Shown piece by piece: positions 47,675-56,850 of a DNA stretch of 64,000 nucleotides; within the stretch, counting starts at the first letter, position 1, and every line of letters begins with the position of its first letter. Source of the DNA: JBKDZR01 sp047971485 (lineage in GTDB: Bacteria > Pseudomonadota > Alphaproteobacteria > Rhodobacterales > Rhodobacteraceae). Location: the NCBI GenBank assembly GCA_047971485.1, contig JBKDZR010000053.1:1-64000 (forward strand), in the 5' to 3' direction. Made by a program: the position numbers and the translations under genes. Below the pieces are notes generated by a model. It searched no databases, had not been told where the DNA came from, and worked only from the letters and a program-made list of their open reading frames with translations.

Positions 47675-48847
47675 CTAGAGCGGTCGCAACAGGGCCAGCG
47701 CCGCGTCGGACGGCGCCACGCCCAGCCCCGGCCCGTCCGGGGGCGTATAGGCACCGGCCTGGCAATCCATATCGCCCCGCAGCAGACGGCGGTTCGGTTC
47801 AAAGATCGAATGCTGGAATTCGTGAAAGCGCGTCGCCGGCAAGGCACTGCTGGCCAGCAGGCTGGCGGCCAGGAAAATCCCGCAGCCGATGGTCGCATGG
47901 GGGATCACGTCGATGCCATATTCCTCGGCCAGCCGTCCGATGCGCATGAAATTGGTGATGCCCTTGTGCCCCATCTCCGGCTGAACAATGGCGATCTTGC
48001 ACCGATCCAGACGATGGCGCATGTCGTGATCGGTACGCCATTCCTCGCCCACGGCGATCGGAACCGGGCTGCGCGCCGTGACCTGGGCCAGCGCCGAGAT
48101 TTCCTCGGTGCGCACCGGCGCCTCGGCGAACCACAAATCATGGGGGGCCATGGCCTTGATCAGCGCCAGCGCCTCATCCGGGCCCTGGTTCCAGTGCATG
48201 TCCACCGCGATCCGTGCCTCGGGTCCCAGGGCCGCACGCAGGGTTTCCAGTTCGGCGGCCGGACCATCATCCGCAACGGGCATCGCAAACTTAAAGGCGT
48301 CAAAACCCCGCTCCTGCCAGGATACGGCAAGGGCCGCCCGCCGCATCCGCGTCGTTTCCGGCAGACCCGACACATAGGCCGGGATCCGTGCGTGCCGGGC
48401 ACCGCCCAGAAGGTCGGCCACGGATCGTCCCGCCTGCCGCCCGGCAATATCCCACAGCGCGATATCCAGGGCCGCAAGCGCGTCGACATAAAAGCCACCC
48501 GTATAACCGCGCACGCGCATCAGATCATAGAGGTCATCATAGATCGCCGCCGGGTCCCCGGGATCACGCCCGATGGTAAAGCCGGCCAACAGATCGTTGA
48601 TCAGCGCCCCGACCGCACCGGGGGCGACCAGCCCATAGGTCTCTCCCCAGCCGACCACACCGGCCCGCGTCTCGATCCGCACAAGAACCGAGCGATCGAA
48701 GACCGGATAGACCGTACGGTTGCCCTTGCGCACCAGATAGCCCTGGGCATTGGGTTCTTCACCCGCGCGTGCAGCCCCCAGATAGGGGGTATCGCGCGGC
48801 AAGGTCAGGCTAAAGACCTGAACGGATTTGACCGGATCAGACACCAT
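47675..48847 (-). CDS. Mandelate racemase/muconate lactonizing enzyme family dehydratase
   Basis: A 390-residue enolase-superfamily protein. The capping domain is followed by the barrel with K186 (FDAFKFAMP), metal ligands D216 (VDMHWNQGP), Glu in FAEAPV and Glu in VGEEWRTD, and the general-base His in PHATIGCG. The His, and the replacement of the second Lys of KxK by Ala, resemble acid-sugar dehydratases of the MR subgroup more than racemases. Galactonate dehydration to 2-keto-3-deoxygalactonate would fit the DgoK/DgoA genes in the divergent operon. Confidence 0.88.
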   Translation of the reverse strand: MVSDPVKSVQVFSLTLPRDTPYLGAARAGEEPNAQGYLVRKGNRTVYPVFDRSVLVRIETRAGVVGWGETYGLVAPGAVGALINDLLAGFTIGRDPGDPAAIYDDLYDLMRVRGYTGGFYVDALAALDIALWDIAGRQAGRSVADLLGGARHARIPAYVSGLPETTRMRRAALAVSWQERGFDAFKFAMPVADDGPAAELETLRAALGPEARIAVDMHWNQGPDEALALIKAMAPHDLWFAEAPVRTEEISALAQVTARSPVPIAVGEEWRTDHDMRHRLDRCKIAIVQPEMGHKGITNFMRIGRLAEEYGIDVIPHATIGCGIFLAASLLASSALPATRFHEFQHSIFEPNRRLLRGDMDCQAGAYTPPDGPGLGVAPSDAALALLRPL

Positions 48848-48855
48848 ACCCTCCG

Positions 48856-49776
48856 TCAGGCCGGAATGGCATCAAGGACGCCCAGTTCCGCCAGGTTCGC
48901 GTCAATATCGGCCATGGCGATGGCATCCATCTCAGGGGTGGGTGCGCGCACCACAGCCGTGTCCATCACACCGCGCCGCATCATCGTGTGCTTGGTCAGG
49001 CGCATCCGATACACCGCCTGAAGGGTCAAAAGCGGCAGGGTCCGGACATACAGATCCCGCGCCGCCGCCCGGTCACCGGCCCGCCAAGCCCGGTCCATGG
49101 CGACATGTTCCCCGGCGATTTCCAACGCCGGCATCGCCGCACAGGCCCCCCGGGTGTATTCATCCAGGATATAGCGGGCGCCCCCACCCCCGATCACCCC
49201 CAGAAGATGCGCGGGCCGATCCGCCAGAATCGCGGTGATCGCCGGACCGGCCGGCAGGGTTTCCTCTTTGACATAGACAATCTGCGGAATGGCGCGGACC
49301 ACCCGCAGGATCGTGTCCGGCGACAGATCTGAGCCGCGCGGCGCTGGCGCATTTTGCAACACGATGCGCGCCTCGGGCAGGGCAGCGGCAATTTCGGCGA
49401 AAAAAGCGGTGACCGCTTCGGCCGTCGCCCCAATGGCCTTGGGCGGCTGGATCATCAGCCAGGCCACCCCCAGATCGCGCGCAACCTGCCCATGGGCGAT
49501 AGCCTCGGCCGCAGTCTCGGCACTGGCCCCGGCCACGACAGGAAAGGCCCCGCCTGCGGCCTGCACGACCTCTGCCAGCAGGACGCGGCGCTCATCACCG
49601 CTGAGATGCTCAACCTCACTGGCAAAGCCGGGAAACACGACACCGCCAACCCCCGCCTGGCGCGCATAGCCCACCAACCCAGCCATCGCGGCACGATCCA
49701 CTGCGCCGGTGGCGGTGAAGGGGGTAGGCAGAACGGGCAGGATCCCGGCAAGGGCGTTTTTCATGGCTTGGTCCAT
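48856..49776 (-). CDS. Dihydrodipicolinate synthase (DHDPS/NAL) family lyase
   Basis: A 306-residue class I aldolase-fold protein. The Schiff-base Lys lies in IVYVKEETLP. The usual GTTGE is GFASE (VFPGFASEVEHLSGDER), and the usual YNxP Tyr region reads LQNAPAP, so the proton-relay Tyr is missing. That makes lysine synthesis unlikely; a keto-deoxy sugar-acid aldolase or dehydratase is more likely. The ATG at 49776 has AAGG upstream and lies inside TATAATGG. It is first in the minus-strand sugar-acid operon. Confidence 0.88.
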   Translation of the reverse strand: MDQAMKNALAGILPVLPTPFTATGAVDRAAMAGLVGYARQAGVGGVVFPGFASEVEHLSGDERRVLLAEVVQAAGGAFPVVAGASAETAAEAIAHGQVARDLGVAWLMIQPPKAIGATAEAVTAFFAEIAAALPEARIVLQNAPAPRGSDLSPDTILRVVRAIPQIVYVKEETLPAGPAITAILADRPAHLLGVIGGGGARYILDEYTRGACAAMPALEIAGEHVAMDRAWRAGDRAAARDLYVRTLPLLTLQAVYRMRLTKHTMMRRGVMDTAVVRAPTPEMDAIAMADIDANLAELGVLDAIPA

Positions 49777-49779
49777 TAT

Positions 49780-49796
49780 ATGATACCTTATATCAT
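49780..49796. promoter_or_regulatory. Operator-like inverted repeat ATGATA-CCTTA-TATCAT
   Basis: A perfect 6+6 inverted repeat between the two divergent sugar-acid operons, 4 bp from the -35 of the plus-strand promoter and directly before the DHDPS-like start. Its form resembles GntR/FCD-type sites, though the only regulator in the cluster is the IclR-SMP30 fusion. Confidence 0.5.
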
Positions 49797-49799
49797 TAA

Positions 49800-49829
49800 T
49801 TGACACTACGAGGTCGCATCGCGTATTGC
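49800..49829 (+). promoter_or_regulatory. Sigma-70-type promoter of the dgoK-dgoA-galM operon
   Basis: A consensus -35 TTGACA (49800-49805), an 18-nt spacer and a -10 TATTGC (49824-49829), about 46 nt before the proposed GTG start. The ATGATA/TATCAT repeat lies just upstream. Confidence 0.5.
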
Positions 49830-49874
49830 AAGCCCCGAACACGTCCCATCGCAACGTTCCGAAAGATCCCGCCC

Positions 49875-50843
49875 GTGCCCCAGGCCTCTGCCCCGCCCGT
49901 CGCCGCCACGCCCCACGTCATCATCATCGACTGGGGCACGACATCGCTGCGCGCCACGCTGGTTGATGCCGCAGGCACCGCAATCGCCGCGCTGGAAAGC
50001 CTCCGTGGCATCCAGGCGATCCCTGCCGGCGCCTTCGCGCCCGAACTGATGCAAACCATTGGCCCCTGGCTGGACCGCTATGGCGCGCTGCCCGTCATCG
50101 CCCTTGGGATGATCACCAGCCGCAATGGCTGGGTTGAGGTCCCGTATGTCCCGTGCCCGGCTACAGCCCGGGATCTGGCCGCAGGGGCTGTGCACCGCCG
50201 CCTGCCCAACGGATCCGACCTGATCCTGCTGCCCGGCCTGACCGATCACAGCCGCCATCCCTTTCCCGATGTGATGCGCGGCGAGGAAACCCAGATCGTC
50301 GGCTACGGGCTGGACGGACCCGCGACGTTGGTCCTGCCCGGCACCCACAGCAAATGGGCGCGCTTGGCAGAGGGCCGGATCGCGGGCTTCCAGACCTTCG
50401 TCACCGGCGAGGTCTTCGCCCTGCTGTCCCAACACTCTTTCATCGCCAAGGCCGCCGGCACCGCCAACGCTACAGCGAACTGGTCCGCCTTTGAGCGGGG
50501 CGTTCAGATCGCCAGGGACACCACGGGCAGCGACGCCGCCTTTCTGACCCAGATCTTTTCGGCGCGTACCGGGATGCTGGCCGATCAGCTGAACCCAGCC
50601 GACCTGCGCGACCACGTGTCCGGCCTGCTGATCGGGGCCGAGTTCCGCCAGGCCCGGGATGCAGGTTGGTTCACCCCCGGTGAGCGTCTCGGCATCGTCG
50701 GCAATGACGGGCTGAACGCCCGCTATGGCCGCGCCGCCAGGGTGTTCGGGCTGATCGTCGCGGATGGCGGTACAGCAGCAGCCATCCACGGCGCGCTTGA
50801 AATCTTCGCCCTGCTTGAAACGGTGCCCCATGACCCTGACTGA
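49875..50843 (+). CDS. dgoK: 2-dehydro-3-deoxygalactonokinase
   Basis: A 322-residue ASKHA-fold kinase of the DgoK family. It has IIIDWGTTSLRATLVD (phosphate-1 loop), GMITSRNGWVEVPYVPCPAT, LPGTHSKWARL and LIVADGGTAAAIHGAL. The exact start is unclear: GTG at 49875 has a weak GAAAGA ahead, and the frame is open back to 49800, where the codon overlaps the -35. It phosphorylates 2-keto-3-deoxygalactonate. Its end overlaps dgoA by 14 bp. Confidence 0.92.
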   Translation: MPQASAPPVAATPHVIIIDWGTTSLRATLVDAAGTAIAALESLRGIQAIPAGAFAPELMQTIGPWLDRYGALPVIALGMITSRNGWVEVPYVPCPATARDLAAGAVHRRLPNGSDLILLPGLTDHSRHPFPDVMRGEETQIVGYGLDGPATLVLPGTHSKWARLAEGRIAGFQTFVTGEVFALLSQHSFIAKAAGTANATANWSAFERGVQIARDTTGSDAAFLTQIFSARTGMLADQLNPADLRDHVSGLLIGAEFRQARDAGWFTPGERLGIVGNDGLNARYGRAARVFGLIVADGGTAAAIHGALEIFALLETVPHDPD

Positions 50844-51468
50844 CGCCCTGGCCCGCTGTCGCCTGATCGCCATCCTGCGCGGGATCCGGCCGGACGAGGC
50901 TCCCCGGATCGCCGCCGAACTGATCGCCGCCGGCATCACCCTGATCGAGGTGCCGCTGAACTCACCCGATCCGTTCGCCAGCATCGCCGCCATAGCCCAG
51001 ACCTTCGGCGATCGCGCACTGATCGGGGCCGGCACGGTGCTGCACCCCGACGATTGCGCAGCCGTGGCCGGGGCGGGCGGGCGGCTCATCGTGTCGCCCA
51101 ACTGCGACGTCGGGGTCATCCGGGCCGCAAAGGCGCTGGGGCTGGTCATGCTGCCCGGCGTCGCCACCCCATCCGAGGCCTTCACCGCGCTTCAGGCGGG
51201 GGCTGACGGGTTGAAGATGTTCCCTTTCGAAACCCTTGGCCCAGCGGCACTGAAGGCCTGGCAGGCGGTATTGCCCAACGGCACAAGGCTGATCCCCGTC
51301 GGTGGGATCGGGCCCGGGGACATTGCCGAACTGGCCGGGCTGGGCGCGGCCGGCTTTGGAATCGGGTCCGCCCTGTACCGTCCCGGCCTTTCCCCCGCCG
51401 GGATCCGGGAAACCGCCGAGCGCTTCGTCACCGCCGAACGCGCTGCCTTTGCACGCCCTGCCCCATGA
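50830..51468 (+). CDS. dgoA: 2-dehydro-3-deoxy-6-phosphogalactonate aldolase
   Basis: A 212-residue KDPG/KDPGal aldolase: CRLIAILRGIRPDEA, catalytic Glu in IEVPLNSPDP, LIGAGTVL, Schiff-base Lys in GADGLKMFPFE, and VGGIGPGDI. The sequence IEVPLNSP is closer to DgoA than to Eda. It splits KDPGal into pyruvate and glyceraldehyde 3-phosphate. ATG at 50830 lies within the dgoK end, and its stop overlaps galM (ATGA). Confidence 0.94.
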   Translation: MTLTDALARCRLIAILRGIRPDEAPRIAAELIAAGITLIEVPLNSPDPFASIAAIAQTFGDRALIGAGTVLHPDDCAAVAGAGGRLIVSPNCDVGVIRAAKALGLVMLPGVATPSEAFTALQAGADGLKMFPFETLGPAALKAWQAVLPNGTRLIPVGGIGPGDIAELAGLGAAGFGIGSALYRPGLSPAGIRETAERFVTAERAAFARPAP

Positions 51469-52469
51469 CCCGTGCCATTCCTTTCGGCACCTACCCGTCA
51501 GGCGAAACGGCCCTGACCGCGACCTTGCGCGCCGGGCCGCTTCGATGTCAGGTGCTCAGCCACGGTGCCAGCCTGCGGCAGCTGGAAATCACCCTGCCTG
51601 ACGGGCCCCGCAACATCGCGCTGGGACTGGGCAATCTGGCCGCCTATATCGCCCATGGCGCCCATATCGGGGCAACCTGCGGCCGATATGCCGGCAAAAT
51701 CCCTGATGCCCTGGTCGAGATCGACGGCCGTCCCGTAACGCTCAGCCGGAACGCCGACGGCCGGCATCATGTCCATGGCGGCGTTCTTGGACTCGGACGG
51801 CGCAACTGGCGACTTGAGGCGCTGACCGGCACCATGGCCCGCTTCCGGATCCTGTCACCCGACGGCGACGAGGGCTATCCCGGCGCATTGGACGTGACCT
51901 GCACCTACCGGCTGTCGGTTGATGCCCTGCGCATCACCTATAGCGCCACCACGACACAGGACACGCCGCTGAACCTGCTGCATCACGGCTACTTCAACCT
52001 TGACGGGGCGGGAACGATCGGGGCCCACCGTCTGGAAATCGCCTCATCCGCCCTGATCGAACGGGATGCTGCGGGCCACCCCACGGGCCAACGCCAACCG
52101 CTGGACAAGCCGTACGATTTCAGCCGCCCGCGCCCGGTGGGCAACGGATCCGGGATTGACGACACCTACATCCTCTGCCCGGATCAACGATCCGAACCGG
52201 CCCTGGCCGCGCGGCTGACCGCCGGGCGCGGGGACCTGCGGATGGACGTACACACAACCGAAACCGGCCTGCATGTCTATGACGGCGGCAAGCTGAATAT
52301 CCCTGCGCCGGGCAACCCGGATGGCCAGCCCCTGATGGCCAATGCCGGGATTTGCCTGGAACCCACATCGGGCCTTGTCCTGCGCGACGATGGCAGCGCG
52401 ACCCGGTACATCCTGGCAGCGGGCCAGACCTACCGACAGGTGACCGTCTTCCGGCTGATGGCCCTGTAA
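51465..52469 (+). CDS. galM: Aldose 1-epimerase (galactose mutarotase)
   Basis: A 334-residue mutarotase: HGAHIGATCGRYAGKI, the His motif GRHHVHGGVLGLGRRNW, NLLHHGYFNLDG, and the C-terminal Glu in GICLEPTSG. It interconverts the anomers of aldoses. Coupled to dgoK-dgoA it implies that a free sugar such as galactose, fucose or arabinose enters the route. Confidence 0.94.
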   Translation: MTRAIPFGTYPSGETALTATLRAGPLRCQVLSHGASLRQLEITLPDGPRNIALGLGNLAAYIAHGAHIGATCGRYAGKIPDALVEIDGRPVTLSRNADGRHHVHGGVLGLGRRNWRLEALTGTMARFRILSPDGDEGYPGALDVTCTYRLSVDALRITYSATTTQDTPLNLLHHGYFNLDGAGTIGAHRLEIASSALIERDAAGHPTGQRQPLDKPYDFSRPRPVGNGSGIDDTYILCPDQRSEPALAARLTAGRGDLRMDVHTTETGLHVYDGGKLNIPAPGNPDGQPLMANAGICLEPTSGLVLRDDGSATRYILAAGQTYRQVTVFRLMAL

Positions 52470-52638
52470 CCGGCACCCGTTTCCGGCGCCCTTACAATCC
52501 CCTGATCGTTGCCCCTCCCTGCCGCTCTCAACAACAACCGCCCCGACGAAACCGGCCAGCCACCGCTTATCGTTGGCATCGCACTGGCATCCTGCGCGCG
52601 AACAGGTAGTCTACCCGGCAGCTAGCGATGAGGAACCC

Positions 52639-53514
52639 ATGCAAGACGATCAAACCTACACGCCGCCCCGGGTCTGGACCTGGGAACAGGGCAATGGCGG
52701 ACGCTTTGCCAGCACCAACCGCCCCACGGCGGGCGCCACCCATGACGCGCCCCTGCCCGTCGGCAAACACCCGCTGCAACTGTATTCCCTGGCCACCCCC
52801 AACGGGGTGAAAGTGACAGTGATGCTGGAGGAACTGCTGGCCCTTGGCGAAACCGGGGCGGAATACGATGCCTGGCTGATCCGCATCAATGACGGGGATC
52901 AGTTCGGATCCGGCTTCGTCGCGGTCAACCCCAACTCCAAGATCCCCGCGCTGATGGACCACACGACCACACCACCGACACGGGTGTTCGAATCCGGGTC
53001 CATCCTGCTCTACTTGGCCGAGAAGTTCGGACATTTCCTGCCCAAGAACCCCGCCCAGCGGACCGAGACACTGAACTGGCTGTTCTGGCAGATGGGCAGC
53101 GCGCCTTACCTGGGCGGAGGCTTTGGCCATTTCTACGCCTACGCGCCGGACAAGATCCGCTACGCCATTGATCGCTTCACCATGGAGGCCAAACGCCAAC
53201 TGGACGTTCTGGACCGCCGGCTGGCCGAAACGCCCTATCTGGCCGGCCAAAACTATACGATCGCCGATATCGCCACATGGTCCTGGTACGGCCAACTTGC
53301 CCTGGGCCGACAATATGACTCGGCCGAGTTCCTCGACGTGCAGAGCTATGAACACGTCCAGCGATGGGCCCGGGATATCGACGCACGTCCGGCCGTTCAA
53401 CGTGGCCGTATGGTCAACCGGGTGATGGGCGAACCAGCCAGCCAACTGCACGAACGCCACGACGCGTCCGATTTCGACACCCGTACCCAGGACAAGATCG
53501 GCGAGAACAACTGA
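52639..53514 (+). CDS. Glutathione S-transferase, YghU-like
   Basis: A 291-residue protein. An N-terminal extension (YTPPRVWTWEQGNGGRFASTNRPTAGATH) is typical of YghU/YfcG disulphide-bond reductases that bind two glutathiones. The thioredoxin-like domain has NGVKVTVMLEELL, NPNSKIPALMD and FESGSILLYLAEKFG; the helical domain follows. AGGA precedes the ATG at 52639. It probably reduces disulphides or peroxides in the cytosol. Confidence 0.93.
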   Translation: MQDDQTYTPPRVWTWEQGNGGRFASTNRPTAGATHDAPLPVGKHPLQLYSLATPNGVKVTVMLEELLALGETGAEYDAWLIRINDGDQFGSGFVAVNPNSKIPALMDHTTTPPTRVFESGSILLYLAEKFGHFLPKNPAQRTETLNWLFWQMGSAPYLGGGFGHFYAYAPDKIRYAIDRFTMEAKRQLDVLDRRLAETPYLAGQNYTIADIATWSWYGQLALGRQYDSAEFLDVQSYEHVQRWARDIDARPAVQRGRMVNRVMGEPASQLHERHDASDFDTRTQDKIGENN

Positions 53515-53748
53515 CACCACAGCCCGTCAAAGGACAGAAGGACGCAATGGGCAGGGGGTATTATAGGTCAGAGACCGCCCAGGGAAGGCGCGCACCCTCA
53601 CCCTGAACCCCACCGCGCGGCGCAGCCGCGCCGGGCCCAACGCCTTCGGGCCGCCAGGCCCGCAGGGGGCGGGAGGATCCCCTGCCCACCTTTCCGTCCG
53701 GGCGCAGCCATGTCACAAGGGCATCCAGCGACAGAAGCAGGATATCCC

Positions 53749-54789
53749 ATGGCTGATCTCAATCTCGACCTTCTCAAACGCCTTTGCGAAACCCCCGGCG
53801 TCCCCGGCCAGGAACACCGGGTCCGCGACCTGATCCTGGCCGAAATCGACGGCCTCTTCGATGAAGTGCGAACCGATGCCATGGGCTCACTGCTCTGCCG
53901 ACGCGCCGGCAAGGGCAGCGCGCCCACCAAGATCATGCTGCTCTGCCACATGGATGAAATCGGTTTTCTCGTCAGCCATATCAGCGACAAGGGCTTTGTC
54001 CACGTCCAGCCCGTGGGCGGCTTCGACCCGCGCAACCTGTTCTCGCGCCGGGTCCGGGTCTGTACCGATCAGGGCGACTTCAAGGGCGTAATGAACCCCG
54101 GCGGACGCCCTGTCCACATCGCTTCACCCGAGGATCGCAAGAAGATCCCCGAACCTCATGACTTCTTCCTCGACCTCGGACTGGGCGCGGAAACCGCCAC
54201 CCACATCTCGGTCGGAGACATGGTGGTGATGGATGAACCCTTCCTGGAAATGGGCACCAAGGTCGTCTCGAAGGCGCTGGACAACCGCATCGCGTGCTGG
54301 CTGGGAATTGAGGCGATCCGCGGCCTGGCCGATACCCGTACCAACGCTGAAATCCACGTCGCCTTCACCTGCCAGGAAGAGGTAGGGCTGCGGGGCGCCC
54401 GCACCGCCGCCTTCGCCATCCAGCCCGATATCGGCATCGGCGTGGACACCACCCTGGCCTGCGATACCCCCGGCGTGCCGGAACAGGACCGAACCACCCA
54501 ACAGGGCAACGGCGTCGGCCTGCATGTCCGCGACGGATCCTTCATCGCCGATCGCGCACTGGTCGCGGATTTCGCCGCCCTGGCCGAGAAAGAAGGCATC
54601 CCCTTCCAGCGCACCATGCTGCGCGCCGGCGGTCAGGACGGGGCCGCCGCGCAACAGGCCGCTGCCGGCGCCCGCGCCATCGGCATCGTCGTCGGCACAC
54701 GCTACATCCATACCGTCACCGAGATGGCCGACAAGACCGATCTCGGCGCGGCGCGCGACCTGCTGACCGCCTATCTGAAAGCCTCGTGA
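53749..54789 (+). CDS. M42 family metallopeptidase (glutamyl aminopeptidase/FrvX-like)
   Basis: A 346-residue protein with M42 metal ligands: LLCHMDEIGF (His, Asp), SKALDNRIACW (Asp), FTCQEEVGLRG (catalytic and metal Glu), GVDTTLA (Asp) and GTRYIHT (His). The ATG at 53749 has CAGGA 7 nt upstream and gives MADLNLDLLKRLCETPGVPG; an in-frame ATG at 53710 lacks a site. These dodecameric aminopeptidases trim peptides, and some relatives act as deacylases. The 234-bp gap before it has GC-rich hairpins (for example GGCGCAGCCGCGCC at about 53620) and no gene. Confidence 0.93.
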   Translation: MADLNLDLLKRLCETPGVPGQEHRVRDLILAEIDGLFDEVRTDAMGSLLCRRAGKGSAPTKIMLLCHMDEIGFLVSHISDKGFVHVQPVGGFDPRNLFSRRVRVCTDQGDFKGVMNPGGRPVHIASPEDRKKIPEPHDFFLDLGLGAETATHISVGDMVVMDEPFLEMGTKVVSKALDNRIACWLGIEAIRGLADTRTNAEIHVAFTCQEEVGLRGARTAAFAIQPDIGIGVDTTLACDTPGVPEQDRTTQQGNGVGLHVRDGSFIADRALVADFAALAEKEGIPFQRTMLRAGGQDGAAAQQAAAGARAIGIVVGTRYIHTVTEMADKTDLGAARDLLTAYLKAS

Positions 54790-54814
54790 TCGGTGGGGCT
54801 GCGCCGGGCCGCCC

Positions 54815-55609
54815 TCAGGCCTGGCGCAGTACCTTGACCAGCGGATCGGCCAGGTTGGCATTCACGGCAATCACACTCTTGTCGGTCAGCGGATCGCCGT
54901 CTTCGCTCATCGCCATGGCAAATCCGCCAGCCTCGCGCACCAGCAGCAGACCGGCGGCGATATCCCAGGGGTTGATGTAGCGTTCCCAATAGCCATCAAA
55001 GCGCCCCGCCGCGACATAGGCCAGATCCAGCGCCGCCGCCCCCCAGCGCCGCACACCCGCGCATTGCGGCAAGAGACGCGCCATATCGGCCAGGGTCTCA
55101 CCAATCTTCGGGCGCGTTCCAAAGGGCAGGCCAACCGCGAACTGCCCTTCAATCATCCGCTGACGGCCAGACACGCGCAGCCGCTGGGACTGGTTCAACC
55201 AGGCCCCCTGGCCCTTCTCGGCATAGAACATCTCGTCCTTGGCCGGATCAAAGACAACGCCCGAGACGATTTCACCCTTGTGCTCCAGTGCGATGGAGAT
55301 CGCCCAATGGGGCAGCCCGTGCAGAAAGTTGGTCGTCCCGTCCAGCGGATCGACGATCCAGCGCCGGGTCGGGTCGGCGCCCTTGATCTCGGCGCCGCTT
55401 TCCTCGCCCAGCCAGCCATAGCTGGGCCGCGCGCCCAGAAGATCTTCCTTCAGCATCTCTTCAGCGGCGATATCGGCACGCGAAACGAAATCCCCCGCGC
55501 CCTTCATCGACACCTGCAGGTTCTCGACCTCGCGGAAATCCTTGACCAGGGCCCGCCCCGCGCGCCGCGCGGCCTTGATCATCACGTTCAGATTGGCACT
55601 GCCCTGCAT
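54815..55609 (-). CDS. Inositol monophosphatase family protein (SuhB-like)
   Basis: A 264-residue phosphatase with the metal sites GEESG (about residues 67-71), WIVDPLDGTTNFLHG (about 82-96) and INPWDIAAG. The ATG at 55609 lies 8 nt after AAGGG; another ATG at 55615 is only 2 nt from it. The enzyme hydrolyses inositol phosphate or related sugar phosphates, and SuhB also has a role in ribosomal RNA transcription in E. coli. Confidence 0.92.
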   Translation of the reverse strand: MQGSANLNVMIKAARRAGRALVKDFREVENLQVSMKGAGDFVSRADIAAEEMLKEDLLGARPSYGWLGEESGAEIKGADPTRRWIVDPLDGTTNFLHGLPHWAISIALEHKGEIVSGVVFDPAKDEMFYAEKGQGAWLNQSQRLRVSGRQRMIEGQFAVGLPFGTRPKIGETLADMARLLPQCAGVRRWGAAALDLAYVAAGRFDGYWERYINPWDIAAGLLLVREAGGFAMAMSEDGDPLTDKSVIAVNANLADPLVKVLRQA

Positions 55610-55851
55610 GGTCATATCCCTTCGGTTTCGGGACAGACCCATAGGCCCGGCGGGGCACATTGCCAAGGGCAACCGGGCGGCAAATGCACCAGTCTTGTCC
55701 CTAACCGCCAAGGTCCAGGGCCAACCCGCCGGGGTGCCAGCACCTGCCGGACGGATTTGGCGTTCCGGCGACAGCCAGGCAAAGCAGGCCCGCCGGGGCA
55801 ATCCCGCAGAAAAGCCGCCCTGCCCCTTCGCCGCCCCGCCCCTTCGCCGCC

Positions 55852-56757
55852 TTAAACCCGCTGCAACTTCACCGGTTCAGTCCGGCACAGGCGCAACACA
55901 TGGGCCATGTAGGGCTTGCCCAGATCCTGGTTGCGGATTGCGGCAAACATCCGCCGGGTCAACCCGCCCTTGGTCAAGGGCAGGATGGCATAATCGGGAT
56001 GGTCGCGCACGCTTTTCACCACCCAGTCGGGCAACACCGCAACCCCCCGGTTCGAGGCCACCAGCATCAGCAGAACCGCCGTCAATTCCACCTGCCGTAC
56101 CCCGCGCGGCATCACGCCAGCCGGCGTCAGAAGCTGGTTGAACACATCAAGCCGTTCCGACGCGACCGGATAGGTGATCAGTGTCTGATCGGCGAAATCC
56201 TCGGCTTCGATATAGGCACGTGAGGCCAGCGGATGACGGCTGGAACACACAAAGACCGGGGCATAATCAAACAACGGCAGAAAGCCGATCCCGTCCAGTG
56301 CCTCAGGGTCCGAAGACACGACGAAATCCACCTCTTCACGGCCCAGTGCCGGCAATGCCTTGAAGGACAGCCCCGGCCGGATATCCACGTCAATTTCTGG
56401 CCAGCTGCGGCGAAAGACATCCAGCACCGGTAGCAGCCAGTCGAAACAAGCGTGGCATTCGATGGCGATGTGCAACCGCCCACTGCGTCCAGCCTCGACC
56501 CCCTTGAATTCTTCTTCCATCGCCTCGACCTGGGGCAGAATCCGATCCGCCAGATCCAAAAGCCGCACCCCCGCCGCCGTCAGGCGCATGGGTTTGGCCC
56601 GGCGCACGAACAGTTCCACCCCGGTCAGCGTTTCCAACCCCTTGACCTGATGGCTGAGCGCCGATTGCGTCAAATTCAACAGATCCGCCGCCCGCGCCAG
56701 TCCGCCGGCCTGATGAATGGCGCGCACCGCCCGAAGATGCCTCAGCTCAAGATACAT
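55852..56757 (-). CDS. metR: LysR family regulator, MetR-like
   Basis: A 301-residue LysR protein. The wHTH is ELRHLRAVRAIHQAGGLARAADLLNLTQSALSHQVKGLE, and MetR-specific features include IECHACFDWLLPVLDVFRRSWPEIDVDI. It is divergent from metF, which MetR activates with homocysteine in other bacteria. The 93-bp spacer has half-site-like TGAA sequences but no clean TGAA-N5-TTCA palindrome. Confidence 0.9.
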   Translation of the reverse strand: MYLELRHLRAVRAIHQAGGLARAADLLNLTQSALSHQVKGLETLTGVELFVRRAKPMRLTAAGVRLLDLADRILPQVEAMEEEFKGVEAGRSGRLHIAIECHACFDWLLPVLDVFRRSWPEIDVDIRPGLSFKALPALGREEVDFVVSSDPEALDGIGFLPLFDYAPVFVCSSRHPLASRAYIEAEDFADQTLITYPVASERLDVFNQLLTPAGVMPRGVRQVELTAVLLMLVASNRGVAVLPDWVVKSVRDHPDYAILPLTKGGLTRRMFAAIRNQDLGKPYMAHVLRLCRTEPVKLQRV

Positions 56758-56850
56758 ATTCGATATTCCACAACATCGTGATGAAGATTATGAATTTGTC
56801 GATTGTTTCTGCTCCTGTCATAACTAGGCTCAGAAAACAAGGACAGTGAC

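Noticed and set aside
48856..49776. Assignment of the DHDPS-family gene as dapA of lysine synthesis.
   Set aside because: The GTTGE and YNxP motifs are altered (GFASE, QNAP) and it sits in a sugar-acid operon.
56758..56850. A MetR box between metR and metF.
   Set aside because: Two TGAA sequences occur, but in direct and not inverted orientation, so the palindrome is not supported.
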